Of a DNA stretch of 64,000 nucleotides, positions 35,127-44,383 are shown piece after piece; positions within the stretch are counted from its first letter, which is position 1; each line of letters begins with the position of its first letter. Under the pieces are notes generated by a model, which was given only the letters and a program-made list of their open reading frames with translations, searched no databases and was not told where the DNA came from. The translations under genes were made by a program, and so were the position numbers. The DNA comes from a candidate division KSB3 bacterium (lineage in GTDB: Bacteria; Moduliflexota; Moduliflexia; Moduliflexales; Moduliflexaceae): assembly GCA_002748425.1 (NCBI GenBank), contig PDSJ01000012.1, forward strand, positions 124,001-188,000. The letters are read 5' to 3'.

Positions 35127-37367
35127 ATGCTAAAGAAAAGTCAGCAGAGTTCGGGGCCGTCGTATAGTTTACTCGCCCTACTGAAGCGAATGCTTTTTCT
35201 GCACGAAACGGCTGATATTAAAGAACTCGTGGAAGAAGTCCACGAGCATATGCTGAAAGATCTGTCGGAAGCCCAATTACAGGAGCGCTATGTCGAGCCA
35301 ATCTTACGGGGAAATCCGAGTTTTCGACAGGCAGAGAAGGGTGCATCGGTCTGGAAATTGACAGAGGGCAATAAAGTGAACGATTCGGTCTATGAGGTGT
35401 TTCGGAAATACCGGGCTCCTCTGAGCGAACGGCAAGTACTGAACCGTCTGGCAAAAGTCGAACACATGGCGGGAAAGATCACGCTCACACTTGATCTGAA
35501 AAATGATGCCCGTTTTTCCGACCTTGAAGGCGGAAAATACTGGATTCTGAATGAATGGGTTGTTGTCAATGAATACGCTCGATCGATTTTACTCAAAATC
35601 AAATCCGGCCTGAGTGAAAAAGACCTTTTGGCCCGCATTGTTCATGAATTTCACGTGGATGAAGAACTCGCGGTGTTTATTCCCAAACTGGACCTGCGCT
35701 TTGTGAAAAAAGAAGGAAAATGGACGTTGAAACGTTTCATCGAGCAGAAAACAAAACTGCGGCCTTCTCGTATCGAACGCTTGTATCAGTATTTATTGAA
35801 AATCGAACGCGCGCTGAGCTCTGAAGAATTGACTTCCTCTGTGCTGAATATGCCGGCGAGTTCGACTGATGTCGATGAGAAATTGATGTCGGATCCGCGT
35901 TTTGTCAGGGAAGAAGGGCTCTGGGGACTTCGGCTGTGGTCGGAAAAACCGCAAGAGCTTCTGGACGCTGAGGAAGCTCTTGGGATCAGCAGCAGGCTGT
36001 CGAAGGAAGAAGACAGACTGGCTGAACCGAATGTGGATTTTTCTTTTGACGATGCCCTTGCAGAGGCAGTTGCTGAACATGAAGCGGAGACTCTTAGAGA
36101 GCCTGAAGACCTTGAGTCGCCTGTGGCTGCACTGTCTGAAGCCGCGCCGCCTGAAGATGAATATGCCTCGGAAAGTGAAGACATTGAGGAGCAGGCTGAA
36201 GAATCCGAGATGATTGAGGACGATTTACGCTCAAAGGTGATCGATTTTCTCCAGGATGCCTTCCAGCTTGAGGGAGTGACCTACGATGCGGATCTCGTCA
36301 ATCAATTTGTGCACTCGGAAGAGCGGGAAGAGATCTTTTCCCGTTTCATTCACGACCACTATCTCAATCCGGCCAAAGGCAGAAGCGTGACCAACATCAG
36401 CACGATAAAGTTTATGGGACATCTGGCCGAGCCGACGTTGAATGATAAAATTCTGGATCCCTGCTGTGGAACTGGAGCCTCGTTACTGCAGATTCTGGAA
36501 ACGTTTGACGAGCAGCTGCAGGAAGCGGAATGGACGGAACGGGATTGTACCCTGCGCTACGAATTGCGAAACGGGCAATTTTATTTTGTCCAGTTGACTG
36601 ACGAAGAACGTGAGTTTTTTGACGTTCCTCTGGAGGATGAAGTCGCCCGATGGATGCCGATTCTCCGCTTTTGCAGGCAGCGTCAGTTGACTGGCGTTGA
36701 TATCGATCGTTTTGCGCATCGCAGCAGCGCCTTGGCCGTTGCGATCCAGGGCTTTCCGGAAGTGGTCCTGCATCAGGAAAACGCCTTGACGAGCAATAAG
36801 CTTGGGAGTAGTGCCTATGATATTGTGCTTGGCGATCCGCCTGTGCATGGCGATAGTCCGATCAGTTTTTTGCGCCGGGCGCTGCTATTAGCCAAACCCG
36901 GAGGCAAGATTCTGTTGCTCTTGCCAGATGACATGTTCGAGTACGGGCGTATCAAAAATACGACGCTGCGGAATCAACTTGTCAGCCAAACGATTGTGAA
37001 AGCGGTCATTCGGATGCCTGAAGCCGAAGATGGCTCCCGCCAGACGCTGTTGTACTGTTTGCGCAAACATCATGATGCTGAGCAGGAATCAGACGTCTTT
37101 ATCGGGGAAATTGACGGGTTCGACGGACTGGCAGCGCTTGTTGAAGTGCTTGAAGCGCCGGAATTGTCCATGACGGTGACGGATGAGGTGATCGATGGAC
37201 GCGTTGTTAACTATATTCTCTCATCTTATCAGCGCAGCGCCTATAATCTGCTGCTGGAAGGCTTGCGAAGCGGCGTTCTTTCGGGAAAAGTCTGTCACGT
37301 CAACGAGTGGAATCAGGGACGTCGGCTTCCCGAGGTCGAGAATGAAAACGAATACGTCTTGTCTTAA
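35127..37367 (+). CDS. N6-adenine methylase-like protein with four winged-helix-like modules
   Basis: A 746-residue protein. Four related N-terminal modules (residues about 12-80, 84-147, 148-205 and 212-275) each end in a pattern like RFVKKEGKWTL, as in HARE-HTH/winged-helix repeats. An acidic Ala/Glu-rich linker (about 290-370) comes next. The C-terminal half is HsdM-like: motif I ILDPCCGTGASLL (about 440) and motif IV-position GDPPV (about 568), then LLPDDMFEYG. The last residue of the catalytic NPPY/F tetrad is Val here and the first is Asp, so methylation is uncertain. No specificity or nuclease subunit is adjacent. AAGGAGA precedes the ATG. Confidence 0.8.
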   Translation: MLKKSQQSSGPSYSLLALLKRMLFLHETADIKELVEEVHEHMLKDLSEAQLQERYVEPILRGNPSFRQAEKGASVWKLTEGNKVNDSVYEVFRKYRAPLSERQVLNRLAKVEHMAGKITLTLDLKNDARFSDLEGGKYWILNEWVVVNEYARSILLKIKSGLSEKDLLARIVHEFHVDEELAVFIPKLDLRFVKKEGKWTLKRFIEQKTKLRPSRIERLYQYLLKIERALSSEELTSSVLNMPASSTDVDEKLMSDPRFVREEGLWGLRLWSEKPQELLDAEEALGISSRLSKEEDRLAEPNVDFSFDDALAEAVAEHEAETLREPEDLESPVAALSEAAPPEDEYASESEDIEEQAEESEMIEDDLRSKVIDFLQDAFQLEGVTYDADLVNQFVHSEEREEIFSRFIHDHYLNPAKGRSVTNISTIKFMGHLAEPTLNDKILDPCCGTGASLLQILETFDEQLQEAEWTERDCTLRYELRNGQFYFVQLTDEEREFFDVPLEDEVARWMPILRFCRQRQLTGVDIDRFAHRSSALAVAIQGFPEVVLHQENALTSNKLGSSAYDIVLGDPPVHGDSPISFLRRALLLAKPGGKILLLLPDDMFEYGRIKNTTLRNQLVSQTIVKAVIRMPEAEDGSRQTLLYCLRKHHDAEQESDVFIGEIDGFDGLAALVEVLEAPELSMTVTDEVIDGRVVNYILSSYQRSAYNLLLEGLRSGVLSGKVCHVNEWNQGRRLPEVENENEYVLS

Positions 37368-37377
37368 CGGTCACAAG

Positions 37378-37410
37378 CTATACGCCCTCTGCGGCGTATA
37401 GGTCTTTTTT
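37378..37410 (+). terminator. Intrinsic terminator after the methylase-like gene
   Basis: CTATACGCC (37378-37386) pairs with GGCGTATAG (37393-37401) around a 6-nt loop and is followed by GTC and six T residues. It lies 10 bp after the stop codon. Confidence 0.88.
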
Positions 37411-37637
37411 ATCGTGTTGTGTGTTCCTGAAGGGCAGCGACATCTCCAACTGGGCAGTTGCCCATTCGGGACACGATCACACACAATCGCAGTTCAGCAT
37501 TTGATATTCCCCGCGCTCCTGAGATCTCTCCCCGGCTTGCCGGCTCCCTGCTGTCCGACTGTCGACCGCATGAGGAACTGGGTTCTCCGTCTGTCAGAAG
37601 ATGGGCATTTTAAAGAAGATTCAATGGGGGCATCGTA

Positions 37638-39506
37638 ATGATAAGCCATGACGCAGCACACCAACGTATTCTTATTGTGAATGACGCACCGGTGATGCTC
37701 AATATCTTGTGCCCTATGCTGACCGATCACGGCTATCGTGTCTATCCGGCTCTCAGTGGGGAGCTTGCGCTGAAGTTTCTGGAAAAAAATCTGGTGGATC
37801 TCATTCTGCTGGAAATCCTGATGCCTCAGATTGACAGCTATGAATTGTGTCGCCGCTTAAAGGTGAACGAGCGAACCCGGGATATCCCGGTGATCTTTCT
37901 CAGCAGACATAACGGAGCATGTGACAAGGTAAAGGCCTTTGAAGCCGGCGGAGTGGATTATATCTGCAAGCCCTTTCATCCTGAAGAGGTCTTAACGCGT
38001 GTGAAGACACATCTCAAACTTTGTAGCGTACAACAGCAGCTCTCTCAGCAGAATATGCGGCTTCATAAAGAAATTCGTGAGCGTCATCAGATAGAGCAGC
38101 GTTTGTTGCATTTGGAAAAAGCGATCGAAACGGCGCAAATTGGAATCACCATCAGCGATCCTTCCGGCAAAATTTTGTACAGCAATCCAGCGGATGCAAC
38201 GATGCACGGATATACGGTTCAGGAGTTGATCGGGCAGTCTTCCAGCATTTTTGCCGCCAGAAATTCGGGGCAGGCGCAAGCGCCGGAAAACTTTGAGACG
38301 ATTTCTCCAAATACCAAACGAATTCGTCAGAACCGGCGTAAAGATGCGTCGGAATTTCCGGTCGAGCTTATTTCGTCTCCGATCTACGATGCTCAGGGCG
38401 GCTACCTTGGACGCGTGACTGTCTGCGAGGATATTACTGAGCGCCAGAAGGCAGAACAGGATTTGCAGTGTGCAAAAGAGAGCGCTGAGTCGGCAAGTCG
38501 TGCCAAAGGCCTTTTTCTCGCAAATATGAGCCATGAACTCAGGACGCCTTTAAATTCCATCCTGGGCTTTACCCAGCTTATGATCAATCAGCCCTTTCAT
38601 GCTGAAGAGTCTCTGAACTACTTACAGACCATCAAAAACAGTGGAGAGCATTTGCTGAACCTGATCGACGAAGTGCTGGATTACTCGAAAATCGAAGCTC
38701 GACGGGTGAGCCTGTATGCAAAAAGTTTTAATCTGTATCATCTTCTTGACGATACCATCAAGATGTTCCGGCTGAAAGTCCGGCATAATCCGCAAGTGCA
38801 GATTCTGTTCGAGCGTGATGAGCACGTACCCCAGTATATCTGCACTGATGAAGTCAAGCTTCGTCAGGTTCTGATTAATCTGCTGCAGAATGCGGTAAAA
38901 TTTACAGCATCGGGCAGTATCAGCCTGAGAGTGAGCTTGAAACAGGTCAAGGAAGAGCAGAATCAGATACACGTACAGTTCGAGCTCGAAGACACGGGAA
39001 TTGGTATTGGGCCTGAAGAGATCGGAAGCGTGTTCGAAGCATTCGGCCAGGCAAATGCCGGAAAGCATATACATGGCGGCACAGGTCTGGGCTTGGCGAT
39101 TAGTCGAAAGTTTGTACAATTAATGGGCGGAGATATCAGCGTCAACAGCCGTCTGGAAGAAGGCAGCCTGTTTACATTTTATATTTGCTGTCAGGAGGGG
39201 AGCGTGACTGAAGAGAGCACTACGGCTGAAGAACACGCGGCGGTCCCGGACGATAACGAGTCCTGGACGGAAACGGACGGGCCTGATATGGATCGGGGAC
39301 CGAGCGATGCCGAGATGCGGGAGGCTTTGACGGCCTTCGATCCTGAGCTGCTGAAGGACTTTGAACAGGCTTTAGCGACTGCGGACATTTCAGAGATCCT
39401 GAGCGTGCTTGAGCAGATCAAACAGAAAAACGCAGCGCTGGAAAGCAGTCTTCACAAGCTTGTGGAGAATTTTGAGTATAATACTCTTTTATCTCTCCTT
39501 CCCTGA
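37638..39506 (+). CDS. Receiver-PAS-histidine kinase with Glu at the phospho-acceptor site
   Basis: A 622-residue cytoplasmic hybrid kinase. The N-terminal receiver (residues 10-128) keeps one acidic residue of the pair (VNDA), Ser in FLSRH and Lys in CKPFH, but the phospho-acceptor is Glu59 (LILLEILMP; codon GAA at 37812-37814). A PAS domain (about 165-275) comes next, then HisKA (FLANMSHELRTPLNSILGF, about 300), then the ATPase domain with LINLLQNAVKFT, EDTGIGI and GTGLGLAISRKF. A C-terminal tail of about 110 acidic residues is unassigned. GGGGG precedes the ATG. No cognate regulator is adjacent. Confidence 0.9.
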   Translation: MISHDAAHQRILIVNDAPVMLNILCPMLTDHGYRVYPALSGELALKFLEKNLVDLILLEILMPQIDSYELCRRLKVNERTRDIPVIFLSRHNGACDKVKAFEAGGVDYICKPFHPEEVLTRVKTHLKLCSVQQQLSQQNMRLHKEIRERHQIEQRLLHLEKAIETAQIGITISDPSGKILYSNPADATMHGYTVQELIGQSSSIFAARNSGQAQAPENFETISPNTKRIRQNRRKDASEFPVELISSPIYDAQGGYLGRVTVCEDITERQKAEQDLQCAKESAESASRAKGLFLANMSHELRTPLNSILGFTQLMINQPFHAEESLNYLQTIKNSGEHLLNLIDEVLDYSKIEARRVSLYAKSFNLYHLLDDTIKMFRLKVRHNPQVQILFERDEHVPQYICTDEVKLRQVLINLLQNAVKFTASGSISLRVSLKQVKEEQNQIHVQFELEDTGIGIGPEEIGSVFEAFGQANAGKHIHGGTGLGLAISRKFVQLMGGDISVNSRLEEGSLFTFYICCQEGSVTEESTTAEEHAAVPDDNESWTETDGPDMDRGPSDAEMREALTAFDPELLKDFEQALATADISEILSVLEQIKQKNAALESSLHKLVENFEYNTLLSLLP

Positions 39507-39596
39507 GAGTGGCAGCAAGGATCGCAATTGTCCGGCAGAAAAAAACGGAACAAGAACGACATACGATCTCCGTAGCCTCTGGAGAAGTCTGCTGAA

Positions 39597-39639
39597 GGGC
39601 CATCAGGATCAGCCTTTGGGAAAGCGTTTCCTGATGCCC
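39597..39639 (-). terminator. Hairpin between convergent genes
   Basis: CATCAGGA (39601-39608) pairs with TCCTGATG (39629-39636), and GGG/CCC outside extend the stem across a one-base bulge. It lies 26 bp past the stop of the NusG-II gene. There is no clear T-run, so the terminator call is tentative. Confidence 0.4.
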
Positions 39640-39664
39640 AGAGTTCCATCGCCTCCTTCATGAG

Positions 39665-40054
39665 CTATTGTGTCACAGCATCGTAGTCCGCTGTCTTGTC
39701 TCCGAGTATCTGGATGACCACCTTATTGGGGACGCAGGCGATGATCTCACCGGAACGCGAAATACGCCCGCTGTGAATGCAGATTTTGTTCCGGCAGGGA
39801 GACTCCGTAACATGCACGTGCCCATCATGGATTGTAAGCAGTGTTTCCCCCAGCGGTCCGGGCACGGCAAGGGTCTGATTCTCAGCAAGCGAAAGGAGTG
39901 CAGAGTGCGTGCCATTGACTTCTATCTGGACGGTGTTACCCGTTTTTCCGACTCGGCTGAGAAGTGGAAATCCTGCCAGTGAGATACTCAGCAAAACGGC
40001 AATCACAATCTTGTCGCCTGTGGTCAGAATCTGCGCGAGACGCGTTGTGTTCAT
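39665..40054 (-). CDS. NusG domain II-containing protein
   Basis: A 129-residue protein with one N-terminal membrane helix (IVIAVLLSISLAGFPLL) and an extracytoplasmic NusG-II-like domain. The family signature HVTESPCRNKICIHSGRIS is complete, with its two Cys, followed by GEIIACVPNKVVIQI. Members of this family often occur near heptaprenyl diphosphate synthase, FAD:protein FMN transferase or Rnf genes, none of which is seen here. The function is unknown. AAGGAA precedes the ATG. It is convergent with the hybrid kinase. Confidence 0.88.
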   Translation of the reverse strand: MNTTRLAQILTTGDKIVIAVLLSISLAGFPLLSRVGKTGNTVQIEVNGTHSALLSLAENQTLAVPGPLGETLLTIHDGHVHVTESPCRNKICIHSGRISRSGEIIACVPNKVVIQILGDKTADYDAVTQ

Positions 40055-40198
40055 AGCGTGTTCCTTGAGAAAGCGATCATAAACATATTCGGGAACGTTG
40101 TAAAGGATTTGATCGACCGGGATGAAAAATATTTTTTGCTGAAAGCCGGGGGTTCACCTTGAAATGCTTCACATGAACGTCCGCAGATGTCCTGCTCG

Positions 40199-41095
40199 TC
40201 ATGTGACTCTGCTGCGCTCCCGGTTGAAATAACAGATCAGCAACGTGTTGAAGAGATGCTGGGTTATCATATACACTGTTGGAGGGATTGCAGCAAGGGG
40301 ATCGAAATTTGCCAGGGCCAGCCAGATGCAGAGACTACAGTTTTTATGCCCCAGAGTTGACCCCAGCGCTTTTTTCATGTCAAGCCCTCTGCCCGAGAGA
40401 TAGCCGGAGAGGTAAAAACTTCCTGCAAGCAGAACTATCGTGATTGTGAGCAGCGCCAGATCCCTGGCAGGAATGTGGCGCAAGGATACTGATGACGACG
40501 AGATCGCGATATAAATTATCAGAAGAAGAATGGCATGAGAAGAGCCCGAAAAGCCTTGGATCAGGCCATTCAGCCCTTGTGAGCGTTTTGCCAGACACGA
40601 GAGGATAAAGGGAAGGAAAACGAGCATGAGTAATTTACTGATGAGCGGCCAGAACGGGATCGTCAGATCGTTGGTCTGAAAATACGATTTCATGAGGATG
40701 GGGTAGCTGAAAGGCGCCAGGAGGTTGAAAATGACGACATTCGTCACTGCAATTTCACGGCTGCCCCTGATGAGTCCGACAATGACAGGGCCTGAGATGG
40801 CTGCCGGACTGATCGCACTGAGGAACATGCCGATTCGGAAGGGGGCAGGAAATGTTTTCGTTGCTGTGAATATCAGCCAGGGAAACACGAAAAGCACAAG
40901 TAAACAGTAAATCGGCACTCCTCGTTGAAAAAAATGCTGTGCGGCAAATTTCATGTGGTAGAAGTTGAAAAACATGAGGGTTGCCAGCAGATACGGAATA
41001 CTTGGTTTCACATGTCGTCCGAGCGGAAAGATGATCCCAAGCATAATGGCAGCAAACAAGAGCAGAAGAAAGTATTTTTTCATGCAGACAGCCAT
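40199..41095 (-). CDS. SBF/bile-acid-symporter-like membrane transporter
   Basis: A 298-residue protein with about ten hydrophobic segments, in the pattern of the sodium-bile acid symporter/arsenite carrier superfamily. Supporting stretches are LLATLMFFNFYHMKF, MFLSAISPAAISGPVIVGLI (the family's helix-break region) and GSTLGHKNCSLCIWLALA (second cross-over region). Substrate unknown. The ATG at 41095 has AGGA six bases upstream; ATG 41083 is an alternative. A 144-bp gap separates it from the NusG-II gene, so they need not be linked. Confidence 0.78.
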   Translation of the reverse strand: MAVCMKKYFLLLLFAAIMLGIIFPLGRHVKPSIPYLLATLMFFNFYHMKFAAQHFFQRGVPIYCLLVLFVFPWLIFTATKTFPAPFRIGMFLSAISPAAISGPVIVGLIRGSREIAVTNVVIFNLLAPFSYPILMKSYFQTNDLTIPFWPLISKLLMLVFLPFILSCLAKRSQGLNGLIQGFSGSSHAILLLIIYIAISSSSVSLRHIPARDLALLTITIVLLAGSFYLSGYLSGRGLDMKKALGSTLGHKNCSLCIWLALANFDPLAAIPPTVYMITQHLFNTLLICYFNRERSRVT

Positions 41096-41310
41096 ATGCA
41101 ATCCTGGAAGCGTGTCAATAAAAAGCGGCGTGTGACTGACAAAATACGAGCTACACGAGAGGAATGCAGGGCTGTGAGCGCGCGCCTTTTCTCCTTGACA
41201 AAGCTAAAGGGCTGCGCAAGTTCATTGAAGGCCGCTGAACACGAGTCAAGTTTGCCGTGCAGAACACGGGTTTATCACTACGAGAGTCAGGACTATGGAG
41301 AATGGGGATC

Positions 41311-42327
41311 ATGGATGGAGAAGCGCGTTTGTTGCTCTGGAATTACACTCGCGATGAGAAAGCCGAGCTGGACCGGTTCCTTGAAGAACTGAAAGCGCCG
41401 CCGGCAGTAACAATTGAAAAAAATCAGGGTTATGTGTTGTTGAAAGACATTATTCACGGTGCTAAGCGCAGTGAAAAAGAGTATGAGTGTGACGAAAAAA
41501 TCGTTCTGTTTTACAACGTTCCTCCAAAGGGAATCTCTTTTTTGATTAATACAGGAAAGGAACGGAGATTACCCTCTCCGATTTATGCATCGGTGACAGC
41601 GCATTCGATTGAATGGCCTTTTTGTAAGCTGGCTCAGGAATTGCTGCACGAACGTGAGGCTGTTCGGGTCGCGATGGTCATGAAAGATGCCGAAGCGTTG
41701 ATTTTTGATATGGATGGTGTGATCGCCGATTCAGAACCGTTACATTTTGAAGCAGAAAAAGCGACTCTGCTGGCTCGAGGCATCGAGGCTCCCTGGTCGG
41801 AATGGCATATCTTTACGGGCCTGACTGAGGAAAAAATTTTTCGCTATATTGTGGATCATTTTACCGACGGCGCTTTTTCGCCTGAGGAGTTAATTGAGGC
41901 CAAGTTTGAGATCTTCATCGACATGTTGAACGAAAAGGTTCAGCCGGTTCCCGGAGCCCTGGACTTTATCAGTCGTTCCAGGAAGACATTTCACAAAATG
42001 GCCGTGACAACGTCGAGTCTGGCTCTTACGCAGCAGGTCGTGTTCAATAAATTTCAGTTGCATGACGTGTTCGACGTCATTGTGACAGGCGATGCAATCG
42101 TGCGCGGGAAACCGGATCCCGAACCTTATGTCATCACAGTTGAACGCTTGGGGCTGCCGGCTGAACGCTGCGTTGTTTTTGAGGACTCTTTAAACGGCAT
42201 TCGATCCGCAAAAGGCGCCGGCTGCAACGTGATTGGAATTGGAACGTCTTTTTCCGGGAAGGCCCTGCTGGAAGCCGGAGCTGCTGCCGTGATTGAGAAT
42301 TTTGAATTTTTTGATAACAACGCCTGA
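41311..42327 (+). CDS. DUF3783-like domain fused to HAD-superfamily phosphatase
   Basis: A 338-residue two-domain protein. Residues 1-about 120 resemble DUF3783, with EKIVLFYNVPPKGISFL and the terminal PIYASVTAHSIEWPFCKL. From about residue 128 there is a beta-phosphoglucomutase/phosphatase-type HAD hydrolase: motif I LIFDMDGVIADSEP with both Asp, motif II VTTSS, the Lys in RGKPDPEPY and motif III FEDSLNGIRSAKGAG. The substrate is not predictable. ATG 41311 is favoured by a GGAG 10 nt upstream; ATG 41302 and GTG 41257 are in frame. It ends about 100 bp before the proteasome promoter. Confidence 0.82.
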   Translation: MDGEARLLLWNYTRDEKAELDRFLEELKAPPAVTIEKNQGYVLLKDIIHGAKRSEKEYECDEKIVLFYNVPPKGISFLINTGKERRLPSPIYASVTAHSIEWPFCKLAQELLHEREAVRVAMVMKDAEALIFDMDGVIADSEPLHFEAEKATLLARGIEAPWSEWHIFTGLTEEKIFRYIVDHFTDGAFSPEELIEAKFEIFIDMLNEKVQPVPGALDFISRSRKTFHKMAVTTSSLALTQQVVFNKFQLHDVFDVIVTGDAIVRGKPDPEPYVITVERLGLPAERCVVFEDSLNGIRSAKGAGCNVIGIGTSFSGKALLEAGAAAVIENFEFFDNNA

Positions 42328-42425
42328 GTTCCACCAGATCACGCGCCGGCTGACAGCATGCCCTGTGAGGCTGTACGCGTTCCTGAAGAGCGGGGTTCGG
42401 GAAGCGTTTTTCTCAGAGCTTTCGC

Positions 42426-42454
42426 TTGACAGTCTGCTGGCAGGATCGTATAAT
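42426..42454 (+). promoter_or_regulatory. Perfect consensus sigma-70 promoter of the proteasome operon
   Basis: TTGACA (42426-42431), exactly 17 nt, then TATAAT (42449-42454). It is the best promoter match I found in the window and implies strong constitutive transcription beginning near 42461, with a leader of about 85 nt before mpa. Confidence 0.8.
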
Positions 42455-42544
42455 AAGTTACGGATCGATTTCATGGCTGCACCGAAGATCATCATGTTTT
42501 TGCTGTGTGCTGTTTGAGAAATTCAGCGCCTGGAGTGAGTCTGG

Positions 42545-44374
42545 ATGGGGGAATTTTACAGAAAGAACGACAAGAAAAATTTTATGCGCTCTACCATGAA
42601 ACGGCTGTCATCGCATTTTCCGGGCAACAACGCTGCCGTGCAGCACAGGCTGTGCGTGTTCGAAGAGCACATGAAAGAGCTGCACAAGCACATTCGCTTT
42701 CTGGAAGGCGAGTTGGATGAGTTGATGCAAAAACTCGAAAGAAATGTCCGCGAGTTTGAGGTTCTGCGCAAAAAATACTACCGCGTTAAAGAACAGCAGC
42801 GTGAATCCCGGCGTCGCAATGAGCGTCTTGTGTCAAAACTTCAGCAGTTGAAAACACTCATCAGGGAAAAACAGGATGAAATCGAGACGCTTTGCGTTCC
42901 TCCGAATAGTTATGCCACGTACATTGCTCTGAATGATGACGGCAGTATTGATATTGAGAGTGAAGGCCGGCGCCTGCGGGTGACAGCCCGACCTGGACTT
43001 GAACCGAGGTCCTTTCGTTCCGGCCAGCAGCTGCTCCTGAATGAATCCTTGAATATCATCGGCACGGCAGATCAGGAAACAAGAGGGGAAGTGGTTCAGG
43101 TGAAGGACCTCCTTGATGAGAAACGGGTGATCGTCAGCGGGCGGGCGGATGAAGAAAAAGTCATCAGCCTTGCAGACGAACTGAAGGACATCAAGATTTC
43201 TGCCGGCGATAATTTGTTGCTGAACCCGCGCTCGAATTATGCCGTTGAGAAGTTGCCCAGGCAGTACGTCGAAGAACTGCTGCTGGAAGAAGTTCCTGAT
43301 GTCGGCTACGAACAGATCGGGGGACTGGAGGAGCAAATCGAGAAAATCCGTGATGCGGTGGAGTTGTCCTGTCTCTATCCGAAAGAATTTCAGGCGTATC
43401 AATTGAGGCCCCCAAAAGGCGTGTTACTCTATGGCCCTCCCGGATGCGGCAAAACCATGATCGCAAAGGCGATCGCACAGAGTTTAGCAAAAAAGCTTGA
43501 AGAAAAAACCGGTCATTCCGCCAAAAGCTTTTTCTTGAATGTCAAAGGCCCGGAGCTCTTGAATAAGTATGTCGGCGAAACCGAGTACAAATTGCGGCAA
43601 ATTTTTTCGCTGGCCAGGGAAAAAGCCTCGGATGAGACGCCAGTGGTGATCTTTTTTGACGAAATGGATGCCCTGTTTCGCTTGCGGGGATCGGGTATCT
43701 CCTCCGACATGGAGGCGACGGTTGTCGCTCAGTTTCTGGCAGAGATCGATGGGGTCGAAGCCCTGAAAAACGTCATTATCATAGGGGCGAGTAATCGACA
43801 GGACCTGATCGACCCGGCAGTGCTGCGTCCGGGACGTCTGGATGTGAAAATCAAGATCGATCGCCCGGACAGAACAGCGGCCAAACAGATTTTTGTTAAA
43901 TATCTGACTGCGGATTTGCCGATCCATAAGGACGAACTTGCAGAACACGACAACGACGTTGACGCGACGCTTGACTACATTATTGAAGAAACCGTTGAGC
44001 AGATGTACCATGTCGGGGAAGACAATAAATTCCTGGAAGTCACCTATGCGAAAGGCGGAAAAGACATCTATTATTTTAAGGATTTTGTCAGCGGTGCCAT
44101 GATCGAGCATATCGTGCGCCGAGCCAAGAAATATGCGTTGAAGCGCTTTCTTGCCGAGCAGGAAGGGGGGCTGAAGTGTGAGGACTTCCTGCGGGCGGCG
44201 CAGGATGAATTCAAAGAGCATGAGGAACTCCCAAATACGACCAACCCGGATGACTGGGCAAAGATCGCCGGCCGTAAAGGCGAGCAGATTGTCAATGTGA
44301 GAGTCCTTCAGCAATCCCATGACGACAGATCGGAAAAAACGATTGAGACGATCACGGCAGGACAGTATTTATAG
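42545..44374 (+). CDS. mpa: Proteasome-activating AAA+ ATPase (Mpa/ARC)
   Basis: A 609-residue ring ATPase that captures pupylated proteins and threads them into the 20S core. The N-terminal coiled coil (residues about 35-110) is the Pup-binding region. OB-fold interdomains (about 115-250) precede the AAA+ module, with Walker A YGPPGCGKTMIAKAI, Walker B VVIFFDEMDAL and the arginine-finger region LRPGRLDVKIKIDRPDR. The C-terminus is AGQYL, identical to the core-docking tail known from mycobacterial Mpa. GGAG lies 9 nt before the ATG. It is the first gene of the operon and starts 10 bp ahead of dop. Confidence 0.97.
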   Translation: MGEFYRKNDKKNFMRSTMKRLSSHFPGNNAAVQHRLCVFEEHMKELHKHIRFLEGELDELMQKLERNVREFEVLRKKYYRVKEQQRESRRRNERLVSKLQQLKTLIREKQDEIETLCVPPNSYATYIALNDDGSIDIESEGRRLRVTARPGLEPRSFRSGQQLLLNESLNIIGTADQETRGEVVQVKDLLDEKRVIVSGRADEEKVISLADELKDIKISAGDNLLLNPRSNYAVEKLPRQYVEELLLEEVPDVGYEQIGGLEEQIEKIRDAVELSCLYPKEFQAYQLRPPKGVLLYGPPGCGKTMIAKAIAQSLAKKLEEKTGHSAKSFFLNVKGPELLNKYVGETEYKLRQIFSLAREKASDETPVVIFFDEMDALFRLRGSGISSDMEATVVAQFLAEIDGVEALKNVIIIGASNRQDLIDPAVLRPGRLDVKIKIDRPDRTAAKQIFVKYLTADLPIHKDELAEHDNDVDATLDYIIEETVEQMYHVGEDNKFLEVTYAKGGKDIYYFKDFVSGAMIEHIVRRAKKYALKRFLAEQEGGLKCEDFLRAAQDEFKEHEELPNTTNPDDWAKIAGRKGEQIVNVRVLQQSHDDRSEKTIETITAGQYL

Positions 44375-44383
44375 GACGGATGA

